Below are positions 55,912 to 64,000 of a DNA stretch of 64,000 nt, in pieces; positions within the stretch are counted from its first letter, which is position 1; each line of letters starts with the position of its first letter. The position numbers and the translations under genes are program-made. Source of the stretch: Bartonella raoultii (GTDB taxonomy: Bacteria > Pseudomonadota > Alphaproteobacteria > Rhizobiales > Rhizobiaceae); NCBI RefSeq assembly GCF_019659805.1, contig NZ_JAIFRO010000002.1, positions 276,633 to 340,632 of the forward strand. Reading direction: 5' to 3'. The notes under the pieces were generated by a model, which saw nothing but the letters and a program-made list of their open reading frames with translations, was not told the origin of the DNA and made no database searches.

Positions 55912-57234
55912 ATGATGGAACTAAAGGCCCGTACAGCTCTTTTAACCTATCGCATGATTGGTTTTTGTTTACGTCCTATGGTCCCTTTTTATTTGTTTTT
56001 TCGTGCTCTTCGTGGAAAAGAAGAATGGTGCCGTAAAAAAGAGCGTTTAGGTAGGAGTTATCAAGTTCGTCCTCAAAGTCCACTTATTTGGCTGCATGCA
56101 GCAAGTGTTGGAGAAACACTTACTCTTTTTCCACTGATTAATTATATTTTTTCATTGAAGATCAATATATTATTGACAACTGGGACTGTAACATCTGCTT
56201 CCCTTGTAAAAAAACATTTTGGGAATCGGTTAATTCATCAATATGCTCCATTGGATTTAGATTTAGCAGTACGCCGTTTTGTTAGTCATTGGAAGCCTGA
56301 TTTGGTATTAGTTTGTGAATCGGAAATTTGGCCTCTGCGTATTAACGAACTTGCCAAAATGCATATTCCGCAGATTTTAGTGAATGCCCATATGTCTGAA
56401 CGTTCTTTTCAAGCTTGGAAAAAGCGACATGTTTTTGCGCGGCATATTTTTAAGAATATTGATTTAGCTATTGGTCAGAACGAAAGAGATGTCGCTTATT
56501 ATCAAGATCTTGGGGTGAAATCTGTAGCATTTTCTGGTAATCTTAAGGCTGATGTTTGTCTTTTTGAAGATAAAGCATTGCTTGCACATTATCGTGATGC
56601 CATTGGTAATCGACCAGTTTGGGCTGCTGTTTCAACGCATGCAGGAGAAGAGGAAATAGCTTTTGAGGTTCATAAGATTCTTAAAAATTATTTACCAGAT
56701 TTATTGACAATCATTGTTCCTCGTCATCCCGAACGTTCAGAAGAGCTTATCAAACAATCGAGCAATAAGGGGTTACATTTTATTCGTAGAAGTAATAATG
56801 CTGTTCCAGACGCAAATACAGATATTTTTTGGGGAGATACAATTGGAGAAATGGGGCTTTTTCTTCGTTTATCAAAAGTTACTTTTATTGGTAAATCGTT
56901 GTGTGGGAATGGTGGACATAATCCATTGGAGTTAGCTTTTCTTGGCTCTGCTATTTTGACAGGGCCGCATATTTCAAATTTTCAAGAGATATTTGAACAA
57001 TTTTTCAAGCGTGATGCAGCATATATGGTTCAAGATACAAAACAGCTTGCTATCCAAGTCTATAGACTTTTAACAAATGAAGCATTGCGACAAGAAATGG
57101 TTGGTAAGGCTCATGATGTTGCAAAAGGTATGGCCGGTGCATTCGAGCGTACATTAAAGCTTCTTGAGCCATTTTTGCATCCTCTTATAATACAGACAGG
57201 TTTAAGTAAGTATCGAGATCGGTATGCATATTAG
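55912..57234 (+). CDS. waaA: 3-deoxy-D-manno-octulosonic acid transferase
   Basis: WaaA (KdtA) transfers Kdo from CMP-Kdo to lipid IVA at the inner membrane. From ATG 55912 (AAGGA seven bases ahead) it has 440 residues. An N-terminal hydrophobic anchor is followed by [18 protein letters not shown] with the catalytic Glu, [27 protein letters not shown], and a GT-B C-terminal half with [21 protein letters not shown]. It overlaps lpxK by 11 bases. KdsB at 23.1 kb supplies its donor. Confidence 0.95.
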   Translation: MMELKARTALLTYRMIGFCLRPMVPFYLFFRALRGKEEWCRKKERLGRSYQVRPQSPLIWLHAASVGETLTLFPLINYIFSLKINILLTTGTVTSASLVKKHFGNRLIHQYAPLDLDLAVRRFVSHWKPDLVLVCESEIWPLRINELAKMHIPQILVNAHMSERSFQAWKKRHVFARHIFKNIDLAIGQNERDVAYYQDLGVKSVAFSGNLKADVCLFEDKALLAHYRDAIGNRPVWAAVSTHAGEEEIAFEVHKILKNYLPDLLTIIVPRHPERSEELIKQSSNKGLHFIRRSNNAVPDANTDIFWGDTIGEMGLFLRLSKVTFIGKSLCGNGGHNPLELAFLGSAILTGPHISNFQEIFEQFFKRDAAYMVQDTKQLAIQVYRLLTNEALRQEMVGKAHDVAKGMAGAFERTLKLLEPFLHPLIIQTGLSKYRDRYAY

Positions 57235-58243
57235 TGCACCACATTTTTGGTGGAAAGATAAAAGTATTTTGTGTTTTTTATTAGCTCCAGTATCCTGGTT
57301 ATATGGTTATTTTGCACATCTTCGTATGAAAAAAAAACCTCCTACTATTGACCTTCCAGTTTTGTGTATTGGCAATTTTACATGTGGTGGAGCGGGGAAA
57401 ACACCTGTTGTTATTGCTTTTGCTGAGGTAGCAAAAGAACTTGGTTTTGTACCTGGTATTGTATCACGTGGTTATGGTGGAACAGTTAAGGGAGTGCATC
57501 TAGTAAATGAGGAATATGATAATGCCTGCAATGTTGGAGATGAGGCACTTTTGCTTGCACGACATGCTTTTGTTGCGTTATCGTCTAATCGTTATGCAGC
57601 AGCACAAAGACTCAAAAAAGAAGGATGTAATTTTATTTTAATGGATGACGGGTTTCAAAGTCGTCGTTTGTACATGGATTATGCGTTGCTCGTTGTAGAT
57701 GGAATGCGGGGTTTTGGTAATGGGGCTGTTTTTCCAGCAGGACCTTTACGTGTACCATTAAAGACCCAGTTTATTTTTATGGATAGTGTTTTATTGATTG
57801 GTCATTCGGCTGCGTGTGATAACGTTACTTTTCTGGTTGGTCATACTGGAAAGCCTTTGCATTATGCCAGCCTTAAATCATTAGCCTCAGATGAGGTTGC
57901 AGGAAAATCATTTTTAGCATTTGCAGGCATTGGGAATCCAAGTAAATTTTTTAAATCCATTAAAGATCTTTCTGGACATGTAGTACAAACTTATTCGTAT
58001 CCGGATCATTATTTTTTTACTGATACAGATTTAAAAAGTCTTATAACAAGAGCTAGAATGCACAATTTATGGCTGGCTACAACAGCTAAGGATTATGTCC
58101 GCATACAGGCTAGGAATATGCAAAAAGATTTAAAAAATCTTATTGTCTTTGATATTAAAGTAAATTTCGCTCAAAAAAACTTTTGTCGTATCCTTCTTGA
58201 GGAAGTGATGACTCGTTTTAGAAAACGCACACTTTCCCTTTAA
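57224..58243 (+). CDS. lpxK: tetraacyldisaccharide 4'-kinase
   Basis: LpxK phosphorylates the 4' position of the lipid A disaccharide. The 339 residues have an N-terminal membrane-associated helix ([18 protein letters not shown]), the P-loop [12 protein letters not shown] (50-61), VSRGYGG, and [11 protein letters not shown] with the catalytic Asp pair. The waaA-lpxK overlap indicates translational coupling of two consecutive lipid A/Kdo steps. Confidence 0.95.
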   Translation: MHISAPHFWWKDKSILCFLLAPVSWLYGYFAHLRMKKKPPTIDLPVLCIGNFTCGGAGKTPVVIAFAEVAKELGFVPGIVSRGYGGTVKGVHLVNEEYDNACNVGDEALLLARHAFVALSSNRYAAAQRLKKEGCNFILMDDGFQSRRLYMDYALLVVDGMRGFGNGAVFPAGPLRVPLKTQFIFMDSVLLIGHSAACDNVTFLVGHTGKPLHYASLKSLASDEVAGKSFLAFAGIGNPSKFFKSIKDLSGHVVQTYSYPDHYFFTDTDLKSLITRARMHNLWLATTAKDYVRIQARNMQKDLKNLIVFDIKVNFAQKNFCRILLEEVMTRFRKRTLSL

Positions 58244-58312
58244 TTTGCAGTTTTAAGGTAGGGTTAATTTGACTTTTTGAAGATAAGAGTAGAATTCATA
58301 GCTTTTAATTGG

Positions 58313-58549
58313 CTATTTGAGTTGTTTTTTTAACAATTGTTTGAGATAGGAATTACATTCAATCTCACGATGATAAGAAATTTCACAGCTAGCATATGCT
58401 TCTTGACGGTGATGATTCCAATATTTTAAATCATCAATAAGAATTTTTTGTCCACTCACAGCGCAAAGAGTATAAGTCCCATATTCTATGATTTTATATC
58501 CATTACTGGAATAATGAATTTTTGCTTCGCGTTCATCATTGGAAAACAT
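58313..58549 (-). CDS. DUF2093 family protein
   Basis: A 78-residue protein with EAKIHYSSNGYKIIEYGTYTLCAVSGQKILIDDLKYW and RQEAYAS, the recognisable core of DUF2093, which in Rhizobiales follows lpxK. Here it is on the opposite strand, converging on lpxK with a 69-base gap. No function is known. The C-terminal 20 residues are Lys-rich. Confidence 0.82.
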   Translation of the reverse strand: MFSNDEREAKIHYSSNGYKIIEYGTYTLCAVSGQKILIDDLKYWNHHRQEAYASCEISYHREIECNSYLKQLLKKQLK

Positions 58550-58653
58550 TTTGTAATAATCCTTTTTATGAAAGATAATCCCAGCAAAGTGCCATAAGAT
58601 ACGTTATAAAGTCGAGAGTGAATTAAAAAAATTCTTTTTTAAAAAATGGTAGT

Positions 58654-60489
58654 TTATTTCCGACCAAAAAGTCGTTCTATATCAGATAATTTAAGTTCAA
58701 TATAAGTAGGGCGACCATGATTACATGTGCTTGTATTGGGTGTTTCTTCTATTTGTCTTAAAAGAGCATTCATTTCTTCAGGACGTAAAAGACGCCCTGA
58801 CCGTACTGAGCCATGACATGCCATAGTAGCAGCAACATAATCAAGCATAGCTTTTAAGTTATTCGTTGTATCATATTCAGCAGCTTCTTCCGCAAGATCT
58901 TTAATCAGGGCTTTTACGTTGATTTCTCCTAACATAGAAGGTGTCTCGCGTACAACGATTGCACCAGGCCCAAATGGTTCTATGCCTAAACCAAATTTTT
59001 GCAAAGTCTCTTTATGCATTAAAAGACATGTTGCTTCTTCTTCAGCAAGTTCCACAACTTCAGGGATGAGCAATAATTGTGAGGGAAGTGGTTTAGAATA
59101 AAGAGCATTTTTGAGTGATTCATAAACCAATCGTTCGTGGGCGGCATGTTGATCGACAATGATAAGGCTGTCTTGAGTTTGAGCAATGATATAGTTTTTA
59201 TGGATTTGTGCTCTGGCAGCTCCTAAAGGATAAGATAATTCTTCTGAAAAAGATAGTGTACTTGGGGAGGTATCAGCACTTGGCATGCCTAAGCCTTCCA
59301 TAATAGGAGCTGCATCTTCTTTTAAATCAAAAGAGTTGGTACGGTCTAATGGTTGATGGACCATTGAGGGGGATGTAAAATGTCTGTTTTGTGAGTTATG
59401 AGAAGATGGTTGGTAGGTTGTTCTAAAATTGCCTATTGGCTGTTGTGTTTGAAACGCAGCTAACATTTTTTCAGAACGCGTTGAAGTAGAGCGAACACCA
59501 GCTTTATACAAAGCTTCATGAATTGCTCCAATGATTAAACCGCGAATTAATCCTGGATCACGAAATCGGACATCGGCTTTTGTTGGGTGCACATTAACGT
59601 CTACATCAGATGGTGGCAAATCAATAAAAAGAATGGATACAGGATAACGATCTCGTGTCATAACATCAGCATAGGCACCTCGGATTGCAGCCCATAAAAA
59701 TTTATCACGTACTGGCCGTCCATTAACATAAGCAAACTGATGAAGGCTATTACTACGGTTGAAAGACGGCAAACAGGCAAAACCAGTTAAATGTACGTTT
59801 TCACGTTTAGCGTTCAGTGCAATGCTGTTGGGAGCAAATTCTTTTCCCATAATCTGCGTAATACGTTGTAATTGTCCTTGAATATTATTGTCTGTGGCTG
59901 GAAGTTCCATGGATGTTCGATCGGGGCCAGAAAGAGAAAAACGAATATGTGGAAATGCAATAGCAATACGTTTAATCATATCGGTAATAGCATTCGTTTC
60001 AGCACGCTCTGTCTTCATAAATTTTAGTCGTGCTGGAGTGACAAAAAAAAGATCACGAACTTCAACAATTGTTCCAAGATTTGCGGCAGCCGGTTTAGGT
60101 CCTATCATTTTTCCTGCAGTGACGACAATTTCATAGGCACTTTCAGCGTCTTGTGTTCGTGAAATAAGTTTGAGTTTAGCAATAGAACCAATAGAAGGTA
60201 AAGCTTCCCCTCTAAATCCTAGAAAGCAGATATTATGTATATCATCCGTAATTTTTGATGTACAATGGCGTGAAACTGCTAAAGTTAACTGATCTGTAGG
60301 AATACCGCAGCCATTATCACTTACTTTGATAAAGTTTTTTCCACCATTTGCTGTAATAATTTCAATTCGCGTAGCACCAGCATCGATAGCATTTTCAACA
60401 AGTTCTTTAACAACATTTGCAGGCCGCTCGATAACTTCACCGGCTGCAATTTGATTAATAATGTTTTCGTTGAGATGGCGTATAATCAT
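58654..60489 (-). CDS. mutL: DNA mismatch repair protein MutL
   Basis: MutL couples mismatch recognition to strand removal. The 611 residues begin [23 protein letters not shown] with the GHKL ATPase motifs ([28 protein letters not shown]). The C-terminal half carries the endonuclease motif [12 protein letters not shown] (from Asp446), ACHGS, CNHGRPT and a terminal FGRK, so it should be a nicking MutL of the type found in bacteria without MutH. Residues about 350-420 are a Ser/Pro-rich linker. Confidence 0.96.
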   Translation of the reverse strand: MIIRHLNENIINQIAAGEVIERPANVVKELVENAIDAGATRIEIITANGGKNFIKVSDNGCGIPTDQLTLAVSRHCTSKITDDIHNICFLGFRGEALPSIGSIAKLKLISRTQDAESAYEIVVTAGKMIGPKPAAANLGTIVEVRDLFFVTPARLKFMKTERAETNAITDMIKRIAIAFPHIRFSLSGPDRTSMELPATDNNIQGQLQRITQIMGKEFAPNSIALNAKRENVHLTGFACLPSFNRSNSLHQFAYVNGRPVRDKFLWAAIRGAYADVMTRDRYPVSILFIDLPPSDVDVNVHPTKADVRFRDPGLIRGLIIGAIHEALYKAGVRSTSTRSEKMLAAFQTQQPIGNFRTTYQPSSHNSQNRHFTSPSMVHQPLDRTNSFDLKEDAAPIMEGLGMPSADTSPSTLSFSEELSYPLGAARAQIHKNYIIAQTQDSLIIVDQHAAHERLVYESLKNALYSKPLPSQLLLIPEVVELAEEEATCLLMHKETLQKFGLGIEPFGPGAIVVRETPSMLGEINVKALIKDLAEEAAEYDTTNNLKAMLDYVAATMACHGSVRSGRLLRPEEMNALLRQIEETPNTSTCNHGRPTYIELKLSDIERLFGRK

Positions 60490-60789
60490 CATAAATTTCT
60501 AAGTAGGATTCTTAGGGGTACTATAGAAGAATTTGATTATCATAACATTATTTCTTTAACATTCAAGAATGAGAGAATAGAAGGGATATTATTCTCAAAA
60601 TCATTCTTATTCATTTTTGAAGAGAGTTATACTAAATGCTATTTTATCATATTTGCTATTCTAGTATCATGATAGAAGCAAATTAATGGATAAAATTAAA
60701 AGGGAAAAGTTTTATTGCTCTAAAATATCTTTCTCTTGTCAATTATCTAAGACAAAGAAAAAGCAAAGTAAAAATGGAAGGCAAAACAT

Positions 60790-61881
60790 ATGGTGCGTGT
60801 AAGCGGGATTTTGGCAGATAGTGATATACAGGCTTTGATTGATCATGATATTCTCAAGGCGCAATGTCCATTTGATGCGGCACAAATACAACCTGCAAGT
60901 CTTGATCTTCGTTTAGGGGAGAAAGCTTATCGTGTACGTGCTTCTTTTATGCCTGGTTCTGAGGCAAAAGTTTTGGATAAGCTTAAACGGGTAAAATTGC
61001 ATGAATTTGATTTACAAGCTGGAGCGGTTTTGGAAACCGGATGTGTTTATATTGTTCCGCTTTTAGAAAGTTTGGCTTTACCAGAAATTTTATCAGCTGT
61101 TGCTAATCCCAAAAGTTCTACGGGACGATTAGATATTTTTACACGTGTGATTACAGATAATGCTCAAGAATTTGATAAAATTTGCGCTGGTTATCATGGT
61201 CCACTTTATCTTGAAATTAGTCCACGTACATTTCCTATTTTGGTACGTACAGGTTCGCGCTTATCACAGCTTCGCTTTCGCAAAGGGCAAGTTTATTTAA
61301 ATGAAATTGAGCTACGTGCTTTGCATAGGGATGAAACACTGATATCAGATGATGTGCTTAATGTCAGTAAGGGGGGGATTGGAATTTCTATTAATTTGAA
61401 GGGAGATGAAGACGGGCTTGTTGGTTATCGTGGTAAACGGCATACAGATGTTATTGATATTGATAAACGTGCTGTTGCTCATATTTTAGATTTTTGGGAA
61501 CCTCTTTTTTGTAATGGTAATCAAAGAGAATTGATTCTTGATCCTAATGAATTTTATATTTTAGTGTCTCGAGAAGCCGTTCATGTTCCTCCACTTTATG
61601 CAGCAGAAATGACACCTTTTGATCCTTTTGTTGGTGAATTTAGAGTGCATTATGCAGGTTTTTTTGATCCAGGGTTTGGACATATGGATGCGGGTGGAAA
61701 AGGAGCAAGAGCAGTTTTAGAAGTGCGGAGCCATGAAGTTCCATTTATCTTAGAGCACGGACAAATTATTGGACGTTTGATATATGAACCTATGCTCAAT
61801 AGACCGACGGTACTTTATGGGCATGGTGTTGGATCACATTATCAAGCACAAGGGTTAAAACTGTCGAAGCATTTTAAATAA
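60790..61881 (+). CDS. dcd: 2'-deoxycytidine 5'-triphosphate deaminase, two-domain form
   Basis: Dcd deaminates dCTP to dUTP for thymidylate synthesis. The 363 residues are about twice the E. coli enzyme (193), because two dUTPase-fold halves are joined, as known in Rhizobiales. The first half has QPASLDLRLG (34-43) and the signature NPKSSTGRLDIFTR (106-119, with the catalytic Ser/Arg); the second half repeats the fold (HYAGFFDPGFGHMDAGGKGA). Which half is catalytic is inferred from these motifs. Confidence 0.88.
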   Translation: MVRVSGILADSDIQALIDHDILKAQCPFDAAQIQPASLDLRLGEKAYRVRASFMPGSEAKVLDKLKRVKLHEFDLQAGAVLETGCVYIVPLLESLALPEILSAVANPKSSTGRLDIFTRVITDNAQEFDKICAGYHGPLYLEISPRTFPILVRTGSRLSQLRFRKGQVYLNEIELRALHRDETLISDDVLNVSKGGIGISINLKGDEDGLVGYRGKRHTDVIDIDKRAVAHILDFWEPLFCNGNQRELILDPNEFYILVSREAVHVPPLYAAEMTPFDPFVGEFRVHYAGFFDPGFGHMDAGGKGARAVLEVRSHEVPFILEHGQIIGRLIYEPMLNRPTVLYGHGVGSHYQAQGLKLSKHFK

Positions 61882-62560
61882 GATAAAGAATACGCATTCT
61901 AGATACAGCATTTGTTAAAGGAAAATATTCATTTTAAGCATATGCTATAACAGTAGATTATGAGTTTATTAAATTGGGGATACAAAATCAGTTTGTTTAT
62001 TTCTTTCTTAAAATTAACAAAACGAGGCTTACGCATTTTATCCCATATAAGATATCATTAAGAGCAAAAAAGTTTTCAATTACAGTAAAAAACAATTTTC
62101 TCAACTTAAATATTGTCACGATAGATTTTCTAGGACAAAAACGTGATTTTCAGTTTAAGAAGAGGAGCTTTTCGCTTTTTAAGAGAGGTATTGGTATATA
62201 AGTAATCATTTATTATACACTCAAATGGAAGAGAATATAACAATTCTTTGAGGAAATAATTTTAAATTGCAATAAATGATAAATGCAATATCTCTTGAAG
62301 GATATTGATTAGAGAGGAGATAAGTTGCAATTGTTCTATATATTAAAACCTATCAATATATACATTTTTGATGAAGGATGAATACTATAAGGCTCAGAAT
62401 CTAGATAAAATGAAAATGTTGTTTAGATAGCTTCGTTTTTTGAGTTGTAATCTCTTTTTTCTATATCTACTAAATTAGATCTCAAAAGAGTTCTGTTTGG
62501 GTTGAATTTTATTAATTTTAGTATGTTTTAATTTTTTATTTCAAAAGAGTGGTGCCATTA
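61882..62560. other. about 670-base spacer between dcd and lldD
   Basis: No gene is recognised. A 75-codon open stretch from a TTG at 61974 has no ribosome binding site and a Lys/Phe/Asn-rich composition expected of random AT-rich DNA. Confidence 0.55.
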
Positions 62561-63712
62561 ATGATTATTTCTTCAACATTTGATTATCGTAAAGTAGCAC
62601 AATATCGGCTTCCTCCTTTTCTTTTTCATTATATTGATGGTGGAGCTTATGCTGAGATAACGATGAAACGTAATTGTACAGATCTTCAAGCTCTCGCACT
62701 GCGTCAAAGAATTTTAAAACAAGTTGATGAAGTTAATCTTTCAATTAAACTTTTTGATCAAACACTTGATCTACCAATTGTGCTGGCACCTGTCGGGTTA
62801 ACAGGTATGTATGCGCGTCGGGGTGAAGTACAAGCAGCACGTGCAGCAACTGCAAAAGGAATTCCTTTTACACTATCTTCTGTTTCAGTTTGTCCTATTG
62901 CAGAAGTACAAAAAGCCGTTGAAAGTGCATTTTGGTTTCAACTTTATGTTCTCAAGGATCGAGGATTTATGCGTGATGTATTAGAACGGGCTTGGATAGC
63001 TGGTGTACGCACATTGGTTTTTACAGTTGACTTGCCTGTTCCTGGAGCGCGTTATCGTGATGCACATTCGGGGATGTCTGGTCCTTATGCTGGGTTACGC
63101 CGTTTTTTACAGACATGTATGCATCCACATTGGGCTTGGAATGTTGGTGTTATGGGGCGTCCACATGATCTTGGAAATATTTCGGCTTATCTTAAAAAAA
63201 AGATTAAATTGGAAGATTATATTGGTTGGATTGGTGCAAATTTTGATCCATCTATTGGTTGGCATGATTTACAATGGATACGGGATTTTTGGAAGGGAAA
63301 AATGATTTTAAAAGGAGTTCTCGATCCAGAGGATGCACGTGAAGCAGTACGATTTGGTGCTGATGGTATTGTTGTTTCTAATCACGGTGGACGCCAGCTG
63401 GATGGTGTAATATCAACTGTACGGGCATTGCCGGCAATTGCGGAAGCGGTAAAAAAGGATTTGGTTGTTTTAGCAGATTCAGGTGTTCGCTCTGGTCTTG
63501 ATGTTGTACGTATGATAGCACAGGGTGCAGATGCTGTTATGATTGGTCGTGCTTTTGTTTATGCTCTTGCTGCAGCAGGAGAAAAAGGTGTTGCGCATTT
63601 GCTTGATCTTTTTGCAAATGAAATGCGCGTAGCTATGACATTGACCGGTGTACGTACGATTAAGGATATTACACACGAAACCTTAGAAAATGCAGGTGTT
63701 TTTACTCAATAA
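62561..63712 (+). CDS. lldD: FMN-dependent L-lactate dehydrogenase
   Basis: LldD oxidises L-lactate to pyruvate at the inner membrane and passes electrons to the quinone pool. From ATG 62561 ([20 protein letters not shown], matching the E. coli beginning MIIS) it has 383 residues. FMN-site blocks are [18 protein letters not shown] and [30 protein letters not shown]; the catalytic His is His275 in [10 protein letters not shown]. Lactate is a likely carbon source for a host-dwelling organism. A GTG four codons upstream is less likely. Confidence 0.94.
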   Translation: MIISSTFDYRKVAQYRLPPFLFHYIDGGAYAEITMKRNCTDLQALALRQRILKQVDEVNLSIKLFDQTLDLPIVLAPVGLTGMYARRGEVQAARAATAKGIPFTLSSVSVCPIAEVQKAVESAFWFQLYVLKDRGFMRDVLERAWIAGVRTLVFTVDLPVPGARYRDAHSGMSGPYAGLRRFLQTCMHPHWAWNVGVMGRPHDLGNISAYLKKKIKLEDYIGWIGANFDPSIGWHDLQWIRDFWKGKMILKGVLDPEDAREAVRFGADGIVVSNHGGRQLDGVISTVRALPAIAEAVKKDLVVLADSGVRSGLDVVRMIAQGADAVMIGRAFVYALAAAGEKGVAHLLDLFANEMRVAMTLTGVRTIKDITHETLENAGVFTQ

Positions 63713-64000
63713 AACAAGTGTATGATTTAAAAAGAAGATTTTTTTTGATTGCGTACAGCTTTATGGAAGAGAGCATTTTACGGAAAAATTGAGAGTTATT
63801 TTTTATAACGGCTAGCAGAAAGTGTATTGATTTTCTCTATTTAAGAATTCAAATTCTAATTTAGAAATGAGATGAAGGCTGTATCGCATAACCTTTTCTA
63901 TTTAATATAAATAAATTATCCCAAAACTGGCAGAAAGTGCATTTAAAAAGAAAAATATTCAAAACTTCCGCTCGAAAACTGGGGTGTAATAGAACTCAAT
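63713..64000. other. 288-base stretch to the right edge
   Basis: No gene, terminator or repeat is recognised after lldD. Confidence 0.5.

Noticed and set aside
61974..62201. A 75-codon open frame from TTG between dcd and lldD
   Set aside because: No ribosome binding site, Lys/Phe/Asn-rich random-like composition and no recognisable domain.

Overview
The window looks like a chromosomal segment of a Bartonella species (Alphaproteobacteria, Rhizobiales). The DNA is clearly AT-rich. The gene order of the left half is the one known from Rhizobiales: tsaB-rimI-miaB-phoH-ybeY-corC-lnt-praR-metK-trmB-rimP-nusA-ylxR-infB-rbfA-truB. A tandem family of Omp25/31-type hemin-binding proteins (Hbp), each with the same upstream element, is typical of Bartonella. 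Many spacers of 300-700 bases hold no gene, which fits a genome undergoing reduction. The species cannot be named from the sequence alone.

Layout: (1) 1-16.4 kb, minus strand: the translation and RNA-modification block listed above, with truB cut by the left edge. (2) 16.4-24.5 kb: a YeiH-type transporter, recR-ybaB-dnaX with the SRP RNA gene upstream, a small secreted protein, pheA-kdsB, and cytochrome c cycM on the plus strand. (3) 25-32.3 kb: a MoeB/ThiF-like protein (minus), then gshB and the complete phosphate operon pstSCAB-phoU (plus). (4) 32.9-38.1 kb: a SleB-type lipoprotein, an M29 aminopeptidase, mutM, an M20 peptidase and rnd. (5) 38.6-45.7 kb: the hbp island. It has four intact hbp genes, each with a promoter-region box and a strong terminator. 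Between them lie two decayed hbp copies, and at the left edge is a small gene with an hbp-like leader and signal peptide but a different body. (6) 45.9-63.7 kb: ileS, a lipoprotein, tadA, rluB-rsmD, pmbA-cysQ-like-DUF4170, waaA-lpxK-DUF2093, mutL, a two-domain dcd and lldD.

The genes are mostly core cell machinery: ribosome assembly and translation initiation, tRNA and rRNA modification, DNA repair, lipid A/Kdo synthesis, lipoprotein maturation and phosphate uptake. The hbp island is the accessory, fast-evolving part. Its variation sits in expected extracellular loops: an 18-bp tandem repeat next to an acidic calcium-type motif in one paralog, and a roughly 250-residue Ala/Pro/Ser, His-rich insertion ending in an EF-hand-like loop in another.

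The observations most worth checking are the decayed hbp copies and the leader-sharing gene, a candidate programmed -1 frameshift site in dnaX (the same A AAA AAG heptamer as in E. coli), a promoter plus attenuator-like hairpin before rimP-nusA, a bracketed inverted repeat before metK, and a 23-residue hydrophobic small ORF with its own ribosome binding site. No CRISPR array, transposase, prophage, tRNA or rRNA was found.
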